From an uncultured Porphyromonadaceae bacterium (GTDB lineage: Bacteria > Bacteroidota > Bacteroidia > Bacteroidales > Muribaculaceae): a stretch of DNA of 64,000 bases. The stretch covers positions 310,001-374,000 of the forward strand of contig CABUWI010000001.1 in the NCBI GenBank assembly GCA_902495245.1. The letters run 5' to 3'. Shown piece by piece: positions 8,408 through 17,451 of the stretch. Numbering within the stretch: position 1 is the first letter of the stretch; every line of letters begins with the position of its first letter. The notes beneath the pieces are model-generated. The model did not search any database. It saw nothing but the letters and a program-made list of their open reading frames with translations, and was not told where the DNA came from. A program made the translations under genes and the position numbers.

Positions 8408-9721
8408 TTAGCGGCCGATGCAGCGATAGGTGAAGCCGTGTTCGGCGAGATAGTCGGCGTCGTAGATGTTGCGGCCGTCGATGATGAGCGGGCGCGCCAT
8501 CGTCTTGGCAAGCACGGGAAATGAGGGCATTCTGAACTGCTTCCACTCGGTTACGAGCAGCAGGGCGTCGGCGTCAATAGCAGCCTCGTACATGTCGGCG
8601 GCATAGATGACCTTGTCGCCCAAGCGACGGCGGCATTCGTCCATGGCCACGGGGTCGTAGACCCTTACTTCGGCGCCGGCCTCCTTCAGCAGGTCGATCA
8701 GCACCAGCGCCGGAGCCTCGCGCATGTCGTCGGTCTCGGGCTTGAAGGCCAGCCCCCACAGGGCGATGCGGCGGCCGGCGAGATTGCCGCCCAGCTCGGC
8801 GGCAAGCATGTCGAAGAGCACGCGTTTCTGGCGCTCGTTGACCTCTTCGACGGCCTTGAGCACGCTCATCTCATATCCGGCCTTCTGCGCGGTCTTTATC
8901 AGCGCCTTGACGTCTTTCGGGAAGCATGAGCCGCCGTAGCCGCAGCCGGGATATAGGAACTTGCGGCCGATGCGCGTGTCGGCGCCGATACCCTTGCGCA
9001 CCATGTTCACGTCAGCGCCCACCAACGAGCAGAGGTTGGCAATGTCGTTCATGAACGAGATGCGCGTGGCCAGCATGGAGTTGGCAGCATACTTAATCAT
9101 CTCGGCCGACGGTATATCGGTGAAGATCAGGCGTTCACCGCTGAGCATGAACGGCTTGTAGAGACGGGCGAGGGTCTTGGCCGCACGCTCGGTCGACGTG
9201 CCGATGACAACGCGGTCAGGGCTCATAAAGTCTTTCACGGCTGCGCCCTCTTTCAGAAACTCGGGATTGGAGGCTACGTCGAAGTCCACCTCAACTCCCC
9301 TCTCTTTCAGAATCTCCTCGATGCGTCCGCGCACCTTGGCTGCCGTGCCCACGGGCACGGTTGATTTCGTTACGAGAATGGCATACTTGTTGAGATTGCG
9401 GGCAAACGTCTCCGCAACGGCAAGAACATACTTCAGGTCGGCCGAGCCGTCCTCGTCGGGAGGGGTTCCGACGGCCGAGAAAACCACCTCGACGTCGGGC
9501 ATGACTTCGGCAAGTTCGGTCGTGAAATGCAGACGCCCCGCCTCGACATTGCGGGCAATCATCTCGTCGAGTCCCGGTTCATAAATCGGCACAACTCCGC
9601 GCCTGAGCGCATCTATTTTAGACTTGTCGATGTCAACGCATGTAACATCGATGCCCATCTCGGCAAAACATGTGCCGGACACGAGGCCGACATATCCTGT
9701 TCCAACAATTGCTATATTCAT
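8408..9721 (-). CDS. ugd: UDP-glucose 6-dehydrogenase
   Basis: 437 residues. The Rossmann start is MNIAIVGTGYVGLVSG, and the catalytic-Cys motif GCGYGGSCFPKD places Cys266. TKSTVPVGT near 118 and the C-terminal UDP-binding region (LWGLAFKPETDDMREAP) are conserved. It oxidises UDP-glucose to UDP-glucuronate with two NAD+. The start overlaps the stop of the upstream epimerase by 4 bp, so the two make UDP-glucuronate and UDP-galacturonate, precursors for surface polysaccharide such as that encoded later in the window. Confidence 0.95.
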   Translation of the reverse strand: MNIAIVGTGYVGLVSGTCFAEMGIDVTCVDIDKSKIDALRRGVVPIYEPGLDEMIARNVEAGRLHFTTELAEVMPDVEVVFSAVGTPPDEDGSADLKYVLAVAETFARNLNKYAILVTKSTVPVGTAAKVRGRIEEILKERGVEVDFDVASNPEFLKEGAAVKDFMSPDRVVIGTSTERAAKTLARLYKPFMLSGERLIFTDIPSAEMIKYAANSMLATRISFMNDIANLCSLVGADVNMVRKGIGADTRIGRKFLYPGCGYGGSCFPKDVKALIKTAQKAGYEMSVLKAVEEVNERQKRVLFDMLAAELGGNLAGRRIALWGLAFKPETDDMREAPALVLIDLLKEAGAEVRVYDPVAMDECRRRLGDKVIYAADMYEAAIDADALLLVTEWKQFRMPSFPVLAKTMARPLIIDGRNIYDADYLAEHGFTYRCIGR

Positions 9722-10677
9722 ATGTGATAATAATTTCTAAACCATTCAACTGTCTTTTCTATGCCCTCGCGCAACGGCGTCGACGGCTTGAACCCGAACT
9801 CGGCGATGGCGGCAGACGAGTCGGCATAGGTGCGTTCAACGTCGCCCGGCTGCATCGGCAGCATCACCTTCGCGGCCTCGCGTCCTGTTGCGCGCTCGAT
9901 TTCGCTGATGAACTCGCCGAGCACAACGGGCTGCTGATTGCCCACGTTGAAGATGCGCACGGGCTTTGTCGGCGCCTGCTCTACGACGCGGGCCACCATC
10001 TCGGCCACGTCGTCAATATACGTGAAGTCGCGCTCCATCTTCCCGCCGTTGAACACCTTTATCGGCCGTCCGTGCAAAATCGCGTCGGCAAAAAGGAAAG
10101 GCGCCATATCCGGCCTGCCCCACGGCCCGTAAACCGTGAAGAAGCGCAGACCCGTCGTAGCGAATCCGAAGAGGTGGCTATAGGCGTGGGCCATCAGTTC
10201 GTTGCTTTTCTTCGTGGCCGCATAGAGGCTCGCCGGGCGGTCAACGCGGTCCGTCTCACGAAACGGCACGTCCTCGTTCAGCCCGTAGACACTGCTGCTC
10301 GACGCATATACCAGATGAGGCACACCGTAGGTGCGGCAGCATTCAAGCACGTTCAGAAACCCCACCAGATTGCTCTCGGCGTACGCATCGGGATTTTCGA
10401 GCGAATAGCGCACGCCGGCCTGCGCCGCGAGGTTCACGACGACGTCAAACGGCCCCGACGTCTCAAACAGACGGCTCAGTGCCACCTTGTCGGCAATGTC
10501 CGCCTTGTGGAACGCCATCGCCGCGCCCACGCGACCTATGCGCGCCAGCTTCAGCTGGGGGTCATAATAATCGTTCAGATTGTCCAGACCGACAACGTCA
10601 AAACCGCGCGCAAGCAGACGCTCGCCCACGGCCGCACCGATAAATCCGGCAGCTCCGGTAATCAAAACTTTCTTCAT
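9718..10677 (-). CDS. NAD-dependent epimerase, probable UDP-glucuronate 4-epimerase
   Basis: 319 residues of extended short-chain dehydrogenase fold: GAAGFIGAAVGERL (8-21) binds NAD, YASSSSVYG near 124-132 supplies the Ser/Thr, and Tyr152 with Lys156 forms YxxxK. LDNLNDYYDPQLK and the internal AAQAGVRYSLENP match UDP-glucuronate 4-epimerases. Partnership with ugd (4-bp overlap) supports a UDP-glucose to UDP-GlcA to UDP-GalA route. The predicted promoter sits almost on the start codon, so the mRNA leader would be very short. Confidence 0.85.
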   Translation of the reverse strand: MKKVLITGAAGFIGAAVGERLLARGFDVVGLDNLNDYYDPQLKLARIGRVGAAMAFHKADIADKVALSRLFETSGPFDVVVNLAAQAGVRYSLENPDAYAESNLVGFLNVLECCRTYGVPHLVYASSSSVYGLNEDVPFRETDRVDRPASLYAATKKSNELMAHAYSHLFGFATTGLRFFTVYGPWGRPDMAPFLFADAILHGRPIKVFNGGKMERDFTYIDDVAEMVARVVEQAPTKPVRIFNVGNQQPVVLGEFISEIERATGREAAKVMLPMQPGDVERTYADSSAAIAEFGFKPSTPLREGIEKTVEWFRNYYHI

Positions 10678-10684
10678 ATCCCTG

Positions 10685-10717
10685 CAAAGTTACGAATTTT
10701 TTCGCTAAAAATTCAAT
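10685..10717 (-). promoter_or_regulatory. Promoter for epimerase-ugd operon
   Basis: On the minus strand TAACTTTG (10692-10685) matches the -7 consensus, with ATTG (10717-10714) 21 nt upstream as a 3-of-4 -33 box. The -7 ends only about 8 bp before the ATG at 10677. Confidence 0.6.
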
Positions 10718-10753
10718 CTTCCTCTCAGTTATCCGGCTCTCGGTAAAATTTGG

Positions 10754-10785
10754 TTTGCGAGGGTGGGAAATTTTGCGTAAATTTG
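10754..10785 (+). promoter_or_regulatory. Promoter for bamD-rpoZ
   Basis: TTTG at 10754-10757, 20-nt spacer, TAAATTTG at 10778-10785: an exact Bacteroidota promoter. Transcription starting just downstream would exclude the in-frame ATG at 10787 and favours the bamD start at 10820. Confidence 0.8.
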
Positions 10786-10819
10786 CATGTTGAATAACCA
10801 TCGAAACGACCTTGGGAAG

Positions 10820-11629
10820 ATGAATAAAATCTTGTCAATAAGCATATTGGCGCTCGCCGCGGGGCTGCTCGGCTCATGCGGGGAGTATCAGCGCGTGCTC
10901 AAGACAAACGACGCGAACGTCAAGTTTGACTACGCCAAGAAATGGTATGATGAGGGCAAATATGCCCAGTCAGCCAGCGTGTTGAGCGAAATGGTCAGCA
11001 CGTTCAAGGGCGACGAGCGCGCTGAAGAGACGCTGTATATGCTTGGCATGTGTAACTACAACAATAAAGACTATCCGACCGCCGGCACATACCTCCACAC
11101 CTACTACACCCGCTATCCGAAAGGCAAGTATGCGGAAGACGCACACTATTATTGCGGCATGGGCTACTATAAGGACTCGCCCGACGTGCAACTCGACCAA
11201 AGCGGCACGGTGAAGGCCATCGAGGAACTGACCGGTTTTCTGGAGTATTATCCGGCAAGTCCGCGTGTGCCCGAAGTGCAGAATGCCATCTTCGAGCTGC
11301 AAGACAAACTCGCGCTCAAACAGCTGCAAAACGCGCAGCTCTATTACAACCTGGGCACGTATGGCGGCAACAACTATCAGAGCGCCATCATCGTGGCCCA
11401 GAACGCGCTGAAAAACTTCCCCTACTCCATCTATAAGGAGCAGTTCGACATGCTGATTCTCAAAAGCCGCTTTAAGGAGGCCGAGCTGTCAGTAGCCGAG
11501 AAGCAGGGCGACCGTTTCCGCACGGTCATCGACCAGTATTACACGTTCATCAACACATATCCCGAGAGCAACTATCGCGACGAGGCCGACAACATCATGA
11601 AAATCGCCTCGAAGCACGTTAAAAACTAA
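10820..11629 (+). CDS. bamD: Outer-membrane protein assembly lipoprotein BamD
   Basis: 269 residues from the ATG at 10820, chosen because it begins a proper lipoprotein signal peptide ending LLGSC (Cys20) and because the promoter lies immediately upstream. The mature protein shows tetratricopeptide-like repeats (Y/F at regular spacing, e.g. AKKWYDEGKYAQSASVLSEM, YLHTYYTRYPKGKYAEDA), as in BamD/ComL. BamD works with BamA to insert beta-barrel proteins into the outer membrane. The neighbour order bamD then rpoZ-like is common in Bacteroidota. Confidence 0.9.
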   Translation: MNKILSISILALAAGLLGSCGEYQRVLKTNDANVKFDYAKKWYDEGKYAQSASVLSEMVSTFKGDERAEETLYMLGMCNYNNKDYPTAGTYLHTYYTRYPKGKYAEDAHYYCGMGYYKDSPDVQLDQSGTVKAIEELTGFLEYYPASPRVPEVQNAIFELQDKLALKQLQNAQLYYNLGTYGGNNYQSAIIVAQNALKNFPYSIYKEQFDMLILKSRFKEAELSVAEKQGDRFRTVIDQYYTFINTYPESNYRDEADNIMKIASKHVKN

Positions 11630-11649
11630 TATAACTACAAATTAGCATA

Positions 11650-11985
11650 ATGGACTACAAGAAAACCAACGCTCCGCTGAACACCGTTACACGCGACATG
11701 GTGAAACTGTCGGAAGACACCGGCAACGTATATGAAACCGTGGCTATCATCGCAAAGCGCGCAAACCAGATTGCCGAACAGATGAAACACGACCTCGAGA
11801 AGAAACTTCAGGAATTCGCATCGCTCAACGACAATCTGGAGGAAGTTACCGAGAACCGCGAACAGATTGAGATTTCGCGCTACTACGAAAAGCTGCCGAA
11901 GCCCGCGCTCATCGCCGCCCAGGAATATGAAGAGGGCAAGCTGCACTATCGCAATCCGGCACGCGACAAGAACATGACCGACTGA
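11650..11985 (+). CDS. rpoZ: RNA polymerase omega-like (Rpb6/RpoZ) protein
   Basis: 111 residues, close in pattern to the Bacteroidota proteins annotated as RNA polymerase Rpb6/omega. The core is GNVYETVAIIAKRANQIAE (about 25-43), equivalent to the omega helix that docks on the beta-prime subunit, followed by a charged helical tail. It lies 20 bp after bamD, its usual neighbour in the phylum. Omega aids polymerase assembly. It differs strongly from the proteobacterial protein, so the functional name is by family. Confidence 0.82.
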   Translation: MDYKKTNAPLNTVTRDMVKLSEDTGNVYETVAIIAKRANQIAEQMKHDLEKKLQEFASLNDNLEEVTENREQIEISRYYEKLPKPALIAAQEYEEGKLHYRNPARDKNMTD

Positions 11986-12005
11986 CCGCATAGCGCCTGA
12001 CATTC

Positions 12006-12776
12006 ATGAAACTCTATGGACTCATAGGGTTCCCGTTAGGTCATTCCTTCTCAGCTAAATTCTTTAACGAGAAATTCAGCAGGGAAGGAATTGATGCAGA
12101 ATACAGGAACTTCGAGCTGGAAGACTTCGGCGATTTTATGGAACTGCTCGCCGAGTTGCCAGACCTTGCGGGCGTCAACGTTACGATTCCCTACAAGCAG
12201 GCGGTGATGCCCTATCTGACCGCCGTGTCGCCGCAGGCGCAGGCCATTGGCGCTGTCAACACCGTGCGCATCGGCCGCACCGCCGACGGCGACATAACCG
12301 CCATCGAAGGCTTTAATACCGACGCCCCGGCTTTTGCACGCACCTTGGCTCCCCTGCTGCCCGTCGAGGCAGTCAGTGCTCTCGTTCTTGGCACCGGCGG
12401 CGCCTCAAAGGCCGTGTGCTACGCACTTGAGCAGCTCGGCATCGATTATCAGCTCGTGAGCCGCACGGCCGCACCCGGCCGACTGACATACGGCGACCTC
12501 ACGCCGCAGGTTGTCGCTGACAATCGCGTCATCATCAACACTACCCCTGTGGGCATGTCGCCCGCCACCGACGCCTGTCCCGACATTCCCTACGACGGCC
12601 TGACGCCGGACCATGTCTGCTACGACCTGATTTACAACCCCGCAGAAACGCTGTTTCTGCAAAAAGCGGCGGCCAACGGCGCCTCGACCAAAAACGGCCT
12701 CGACATGCTGCGCCTTCAGGCCCTCCTCGCCTGGAAAATCTGGAACTCCCCATTCAAGTTAAAAGTTAAGAGTTAA
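12006..12776 (+). CDS. aroE: Shikimate dehydrogenase
   Basis: 256 residues. Shikimate-binding residues are visible: SxS-type GHSFSAKFFN (12-21), catalytic Lys64 in NVTIPYK and Asp106 in FNTDAPAF. The NADP-binding loop is VLGTGGASKAV near 130, and GLDMLRLQA at the C-terminus is also conserved. It reduces 3-dehydroshikimate in aromatic amino acid synthesis. The last residues (FKLKVKS) are encoded by the beginning of a low-complexity repeat that fills the following intergenic region, so the native C-terminus may have been replaced by repeat sequence. Confidence 0.94.
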   Translation: MKLYGLIGFPLGHSFSAKFFNEKFSREGIDAEYRNFELEDFGDFMELLAELPDLAGVNVTIPYKQAVMPYLTAVSPQAQAIGAVNTVRIGRTADGDITAIEGFNTDAPAFARTLAPLLPVEAVSALVLGTGGASKAVCYALEQLGIDYQLVSRTAAPGRLTYGDLTPQVVADNRVIINTTPVGMSPATDACPDIPYDGLTPDHVCYDLIYNPAETLFLQKAAANGASTKNGLDMLRLQALLAWKIWNSPFKLKVKS

Positions 12777-12862
12777 AAATTAAAAGTTCCAAGTCTAAAG
12801 TCATAACTAACAACTCTTAACCCTTACCTTTTAACTTTTAACCCTTAACCCTCAACTCTTAA
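12759..12862. repeat. Low-complexity inverted repeat tract (GTTAAAAG/CTTTTAAC)
   Basis: The left part is built from AAGTTAAAAGTTAAGAG-type units and the right part from their reverse complement (AACTCTTAACCCTTA..., CTTTTAACTTTTAACCC). The tract starts inside the aroE coding end and stops at the comM start. It could fold as a long imperfect hairpin. Confidence 0.7.
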
Positions 12863-12864
12863 AG

Positions 12865-14412
12865 ATGCTCGTAAAGACCTATGGCGCAGCTGTTCAAGGC
12901 ATTGACGCGCTGATAATCACCATCGAGACGGTTATCAGCAAAGGCTTTGAATTTTCAATTGTCGGCCTCCCTGACACCGCCGTCAAGGAGAGCTATGACC
13001 GCGTCATGAGCGCCATCGGTCAGAGCAACATGATTCCGCCCCACAAGCAGATTCTCATAAATATGTCGCCGGCCGATGTCCGCAAGGAAGGCGCGGCCTA
13101 CGACCTGCCTATTGCCGTAGGCATTCTTGCCGCCGACGGTCAGATTTCATGTCCCGCGCTTTCGCGCTACCTGATTATGGGCGAATTGGGGCTCGACGGC
13201 TCTCTGCTGCCGATAAAAGGCGCATTGCCCATGGCAATCAAGGCACGCGAAGCCGGATTTGAGGGCATGATTCTGCCTCGGGCCAACGTTGACGAGGCTG
13301 CCGTGGTCAACCGCCTTAAAGTGTATGGCGCAAACAACCTGACCGAGGTTGCCGGTTTTCTGAACGGAATGATTACAATAGAGCCGACCGAGGTTGACAC
13401 CCGCGCGGAATTTGCCAAGGCAGCCGGCCTTTTCGACTTCGACTTCTCCGAGGTCAAAGGTCAGGAGCAGGTAAAGCGCGCATTCGAGGTGGCCTGCGCC
13501 GGCGGCCACAACATTCTGCTCGTCGGCCCTCCCGGTGCCGGCAAGTCGATGATGGCCAAACGACTACCCTCAATTCTGCCCCCGCTCACGCTGGGCGAAG
13601 CCCTCGAAACCACCAAGATTCACTCCGTTGCCGGCAAACTGGCCACGGGGTCGCACCTGATGACGGCTCGCCCATTCCGCTCGCCTCACCACACCATATC
13701 GCCCGTGGCCCTCGTCGGCGGCGGAAGCACCCACCCCATGCCCGGCGAAATCTCGCTGGCCCACAACGGCATACTCTTTCTCGACGAGCTGCCCGAATTC
13801 TCGCGGTCGGTGCTCGAAGTGATGCGCCAGCCGCTCGAAGACCGCATCATCAGCATTTCGCGCGCACGCTACTCGGTCAACTATCCCGCGGGCTTCATGC
13901 TCGTGGCTTCAATGAACCCGTGCCCTTGCGGCTACTACAACCACCCCACCAAGGCTTGCACCTGCGCGCCCGGCGCCGTGAGCCGCTATCTGTCGCGCAT
14001 CAGCGGCCCGTTGATGGACCGCATAGACCTTCAGGTCGAGATTCTGCCCGTGCCGTTCGACGAACTGGCCTCCACAACCGAGGGCGAGAAAAGCGAAGCC
14101 ATTCGCGCCCGCGTGGTCGCCGCCCGCAAGCTCCAGACCGAACGGTTTGCCAACGACCAGGGCGTTCACTGCAACGCGCAGATGGGACCGAAACAGATGG
14201 CCCGCTTTGCCCGCCTTTCGCCCGAATGCTCCAATATTCTGCGCGACGCCATGACGCGCTTCGACCTCAGCGCCCGCGCCTACGACAGGATTATCCGCGT
14301 GGCCCGCACCATAGCCGACCTCGACGCCTCGGCCGACATCATGCCGAACCACATTCGCGAAGCCATCTCCTACCGCAACCTCGACCGCGCCTCCTGGGGC
14401 AAAACCTTCTGA
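12865..14412 (+). CDS. comM: YifB/ComM family Mg-chelatase-like AAA+ ATPase
   Basis: 515 residues. N-terminal ChlI/Lon-protease-like domain (about 1-170, start LVKTYGAAVQGIDA), AAA+ domain with Walker A GPPGAGKS at 221-228 and Walker B ILFLDELPEF near 305-315, and a C-terminal helical domain (RAYDRIIRVARTIADL). A Cys cluster (PCPCGYYNHPTKACTC) near 353-368 is typical of ComM. ComM is a hexameric helicase that promotes branch migration during natural transformation recombination; in Bacteroidota its role is inferred. Confidence 0.93.
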   Translation: MLVKTYGAAVQGIDALIITIETVISKGFEFSIVGLPDTAVKESYDRVMSAIGQSNMIPPHKQILINMSPADVRKEGAAYDLPIAVGILAADGQISCPALSRYLIMGELGLDGSLLPIKGALPMAIKAREAGFEGMILPRANVDEAAVVNRLKVYGANNLTEVAGFLNGMITIEPTEVDTRAEFAKAAGLFDFDFSEVKGQEQVKRAFEVACAGGHNILLVGPPGAGKSMMAKRLPSILPPLTLGEALETTKIHSVAGKLATGSHLMTARPFRSPHHTISPVALVGGGSTHPMPGEISLAHNGILFLDELPEFSRSVLEVMRQPLEDRIISISRARYSVNYPAGFMLVASMNPCPCGYYNHPTKACTCAPGAVSRYLSRISGPLMDRIDLQVEILPVPFDELASTTEGEKSEAIRARVVAARKLQTERFANDQGVHCNAQMGPKQMARFARLSPECSNILRDAMTRFDLSARAYDRIIRVARTIADLDASADIMPNHIREAISYRNLDRASWGKTF

Positions 14413-14440
14413 GCGCTACACGAGTTTACAACAAATTCAG

Positions 14441-14466
14441 TTTATCTGATGGAACTGTCAGATAAA
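14441..14466. promoter_or_regulatory. Palindrome (candidate operator) upstream of cas3
   Basis: TTTATCTGA (14441-14449), 8-nt centre, TCAGATAAA (14458-14466): a perfect 9-bp dyad lying over the expected -33 and spacer region of the cas promoter. It looks like an operator; there is no T-run, so a terminator for comM is less likely. Confidence 0.5.
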
Positions 14467-14471
14467 TTTGC

Positions 14472-14479
14472 TATATTTG
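14472..14479 (+). promoter_or_regulatory. -7 element of the cas operon
   Basis: TATATTTG matches TAnnTTTG; no clear -33 TTTG (GATG at the expected place). Transcription beginning just downstream places the first usable ATG of cas3 at 14525. Confidence 0.5.
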
Positions 14480-14524
14480 CATCAACTCCAGTGGGCTACG
14501 GGCTTCTCAAAACGCAGATGCAAC

Positions 14525-16723
14525 ATGAAAAACGGACCAGCGACATCGGATATAATATCCCACATCAAAAGAGATGAAGACGACCGGATAGTTTCCTTTC
14601 AAAGTAATAAGGAACATTGTTTAGGCGTTGCTAATCTTGCCAAAACCTTTGCTGACAAATTCGGCATGGGGAAATGGGCTTATACCTTAGGCCTGCTACA
14701 CGACAAGGGGAAGGAGAAGCATCAGTTCCAAGCTTACATTCGCAATGTGAACGGGATAGCGGTAAATTCATATTACACCAATGAAGGGAAAGCCCATGCA
14801 TATGTAGGAGCGATTATGGCTAAACGCATGTTCGGCAAACAGGCGTTGCAACTTTTCTGCAATCAGATTGCTTCACACCATCGAGGGCTTTATGATTACG
14901 ACGAACTGGAAGAGATTGTCAATCGGGCTATACCTGAAGAGGTAACCGAAGAGACGGAAAAGCCTCAACTTGAAGCACCATCGTTCAAACCGGGTAAAGA
15001 GGACTTCCATCATCTCTCCCGAATGTTGTTTTCGTGCCTGGTAGATGCAGATTTTCTGGATACCGAGGCCTTTATGAATGAAGATAATGCGAAAGAGCGA
15101 GGCTGTGGCGCATCGTTGGCATCGCTTGCATCTCAATTTGACCAGTATCTCGAACTGCTGCGGCATAACGCGAGAAAATCGGATATTAACACAATCAGGG
15201 CAAAAGTGCAGGCCCGGTGCGGTGAGATGTCCGGAAAGCCAAAGGGCTTCTTTAGTCTTACGGTTCCTACGGGTGGCGGCAAGACACTTTCATCTTTATT
15301 GTGGGCACTTCGCCATGCTATTTGTCATGGAATGAAGCGCATAGTTATTGCCATACCCTATACCAGCATCATCGTACAGACCGCTCAGATCTTGAAACAA
15401 ATATTCGGAGAAGAGAACGTGCTGGAGCATCACAGCAATTTCGACCCTTCGGACATCATCGATGCACGTTTAAGGCATAAGGCCAAATTGGCGACTGAAA
15501 ACTGGGACTACCCCATCGTCGTAACCACTAACGTCCAGTTGTTTGAATCCATGTTCAGCAACAAACCGTCTGACTGCCGCAAGTTGCATAATCTTGTCAA
15601 CAGCGTAATCATACTGGACGAAGTTCAAACATTACCAACCGAATTTCTCCAGCCGATAGTCGATGCATTGAAAGCATATCAACATATGTTTGGCACGTCA
15701 GTATTGTTCACTACGGCCAGCCAACCGATACTCAGCGGCATAATTGAAGGCTGCAATCCGAGAGCCACATTCCCCGGCATTGATAACATCACGGAAATCA
15801 TGCCGCAGGATTTTCTACTTCACGACAAGTTGCGAAGAGTGAGTCTGGAGATTGACGAGGGCGGCAGTTCATACGACGATATAGCCAAAAGAGTTTCTCA
15901 GCACGAGCGGGTTTTGTGCATCGTGAATACACGCAATGACGCGCGCGAAATCTACAGCCGCCTTCCCCAAGACGGACTGACTATCCATTTGTCCAGAATG
16001 ATGTGCCCGCTGCATGTGTCTCAGACTATCAAGAAACTGAAAAAGGCTTTGTCTGAGAACAAAGAGCAGGTTATACGAGTCGTGAGCACACAACTAATCG
16101 AAGCAGGTGTAGACATCGATTTCCCGGTTGTATTTCGCCAAGAGGCCGGCCTTGACTCCATTCTGCAAGCGGCAGGAAGATGCAATCGCGAAGGTAAATT
16201 GCCTTCGGCAACCACCTACGTTTTCAGCCTGTCGAAAGAGCACAACCTTTTCGGCAGCATCAACGACGCCAATCAGGCAAGAATCAGTATGACCAATATC
16301 GACGATTGGTTCGCACCTGAGGCCATGACCGAATATTTCAGACAACTATATTGCAGGAAAGAAACATTTGACAGGAAAGACATCAAGGGTCTCCTGTATA
16401 ATAACTCGGAAATCTGTTTTGAACAGGCATCAAAAACGTTTAGACTGATTGACGACGCAGGCAAGGCCGTTATCATAAGGTTAAACGAGAACACGGAGCT
16501 TATAGAGCGGCTGAAACGAGATGGCATCACATATTCACTGCTTAAACAATTGTCTCAGTACAGCGTGAATGTTCGGGAACGAGACTTCCAGAAGTTATCA
16601 AGTTATGGAGCCATTGAAGAAATACAAGACGGAATTTATGTTGTCAATGACAAGGCCCAATATGACGAACACATCGGGCTTCGACTTGACAATCATTGGA
16701 TTAACGAACTACTGATGATATGA
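14525..16723 (+). CDS. cas3: CRISPR-associated Cas3 HD nuclease-helicase, type I-C
   Basis: 732 residues from ATG 14525; the frame is open further upstream but that would precede the likely transcription start. The HD nuclease domain includes His31 and LLHDKGK (His59-Asp60) and ASHHRG. Superfamily 2 helicase motifs follow: Walker A PTGGGKT (248-254), DEVQ box at 365-368, and motif VI QAAGRCNREGK. Cas3 is recruited by Cascade after R-loop formation and unwinds and degrades the non-target strand. First gene of a complete seven-gene I-C cluster, AT-richer than the flanking comM and hut genes, consistent with horizontal acquisition. Confidence 0.95.
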   Translation: MKNGPATSDIISHIKRDEDDRIVSFQSNKEHCLGVANLAKTFADKFGMGKWAYTLGLLHDKGKEKHQFQAYIRNVNGIAVNSYYTNEGKAHAYVGAIMAKRMFGKQALQLFCNQIASHHRGLYDYDELEEIVNRAIPEEVTEETEKPQLEAPSFKPGKEDFHHLSRMLFSCLVDADFLDTEAFMNEDNAKERGCGASLASLASQFDQYLELLRHNARKSDINTIRAKVQARCGEMSGKPKGFFSLTVPTGGGKTLSSLLWALRHAICHGMKRIVIAIPYTSIIVQTAQILKQIFGEENVLEHHSNFDPSDIIDARLRHKAKLATENWDYPIVVTTNVQLFESMFSNKPSDCRKLHNLVNSVIILDEVQTLPTEFLQPIVDALKAYQHMFGTSVLFTTASQPILSGIIEGCNPRATFPGIDNITEIMPQDFLLHDKLRRVSLEIDEGGSSYDDIAKRVSQHERVLCIVNTRNDAREIYSRLPQDGLTIHLSRMMCPLHVSQTIKKLKKALSENKEQVIRVVSTQLIEAGVDIDFPVVFRQEAGLDSILQAAGRCNREGKLPSATTYVFSLSKEHNLFGSINDANQARISMTNIDDWFAPEAMTEYFRQLYCRKETFDRKDIKGLLYNNSEICFEQASKTFRLIDDAGKAVIIRLNENTELIERLKRDGITYSLLKQLSQYSVNVRERDFQKLSSYGAIEEIQDGIYVVNDKAQYDEHIGLRLDNHWINELLMI

Positions 16724-16752
16724 TTTAATTTGACAATAATATAAAAATCTAT

Positions 16753-17451
16753 ATGGAATATACTGATAAAGAGTATTGCCTGGAAGTATGGGGCGATTAT
16801 GCCTGTTTTACCAGGCCTGAACTGAAAGTTGAGCGAGTAAGCTACGACGTCATAACCCCGTCGGCTGCGCGTGCAATTTTCGAGGCTATCCTGTTCAAAA
16901 AATTCGCTATGAGATGGCAGGTTACAAAGATTGAGGTGTTGAACCCGATTCAGTGGACCTCCGTTCGAAGGAATGAGGTAGGCGCTACGGCAAGCATTAA
17001 AAGTTCGGGAATATATATCGAGGACAAGCGTCAGCAAAAGAACTCTCTTTTTCTCAAAGACGTAAGATATCGTCTATGGGCAAAATTGGTTTATATCCCC
17101 GTAAACGAGCGCCCCGACGAAGCATTTGCAAAACACAAGCCCGGCGCCGATGAGAACCCTATGAAGTATTATCAGATGTTCGAACGGCGCGCTTCACAAG
17201 GTCAGTGCTTCACACAACCCTATTTCGGGAACCGGGAATTTTCGGCATCATTTCATTTGGTTGACCCGGACAAAGAAAAATTAACGCCTGCATTATCGGC
17301 GGAATATGGCGGCAACCGCAGTTTGGGCATTATGCTATATGATATGGACTTCACTAATCCTAAAGACATTCAGCCTATGTTCTACCGGGCAGAAATGAAG
17401 AATGGTGTAATTGATGTTCCACCCATAGACAGCAAGGAGATACTACGATGA
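16753..17451 (+). CDS. cas5c: Cas5c (Cas5d), crRNA-processing Cascade subunit
   Basis: 232 residues, the usual I-C length. The N-terminus (EYCLEVWGDYACFTRPELKVERVSY) and PSAARAIFEAILFK are hallmark Cas5c segments. In type I-C, which lacks Cas6, Cas5c cuts the pre-crRNA at the base of the repeat hairpin and stays bound to the 5' handle. Starts 29 bp after cas3; its stop overlaps the cas8c start by 4 bp. Confidence 0.95.
   Translation: MEYTDKEYCLEVWGDYACFTRPELKVERVSYDVITPSAARAIFEAILFKKFAMRWQVTKIEVLNPIQWTSVRRNEVGATASIKSSGIYIEDKRQQKNSLFLKDVRYRLWAKLVYIPVNERPDEAFAKHKPGADENPMKYYQMFERRASQGQCFTQPYFGNREFSASFHLVDPDKEKLTPALSAEYGGNRSLGIMLYDMDFTNPKDIQPMFYRAEMKNGVIDVPPIDSKEILR

Noticed and set aside
9670..10746. 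358-codon plus-strand ORF opposite the epimerase
   Set aside because: Shadow ORF; the minus-strand Rossmann and YxxxK motifs are decisive.
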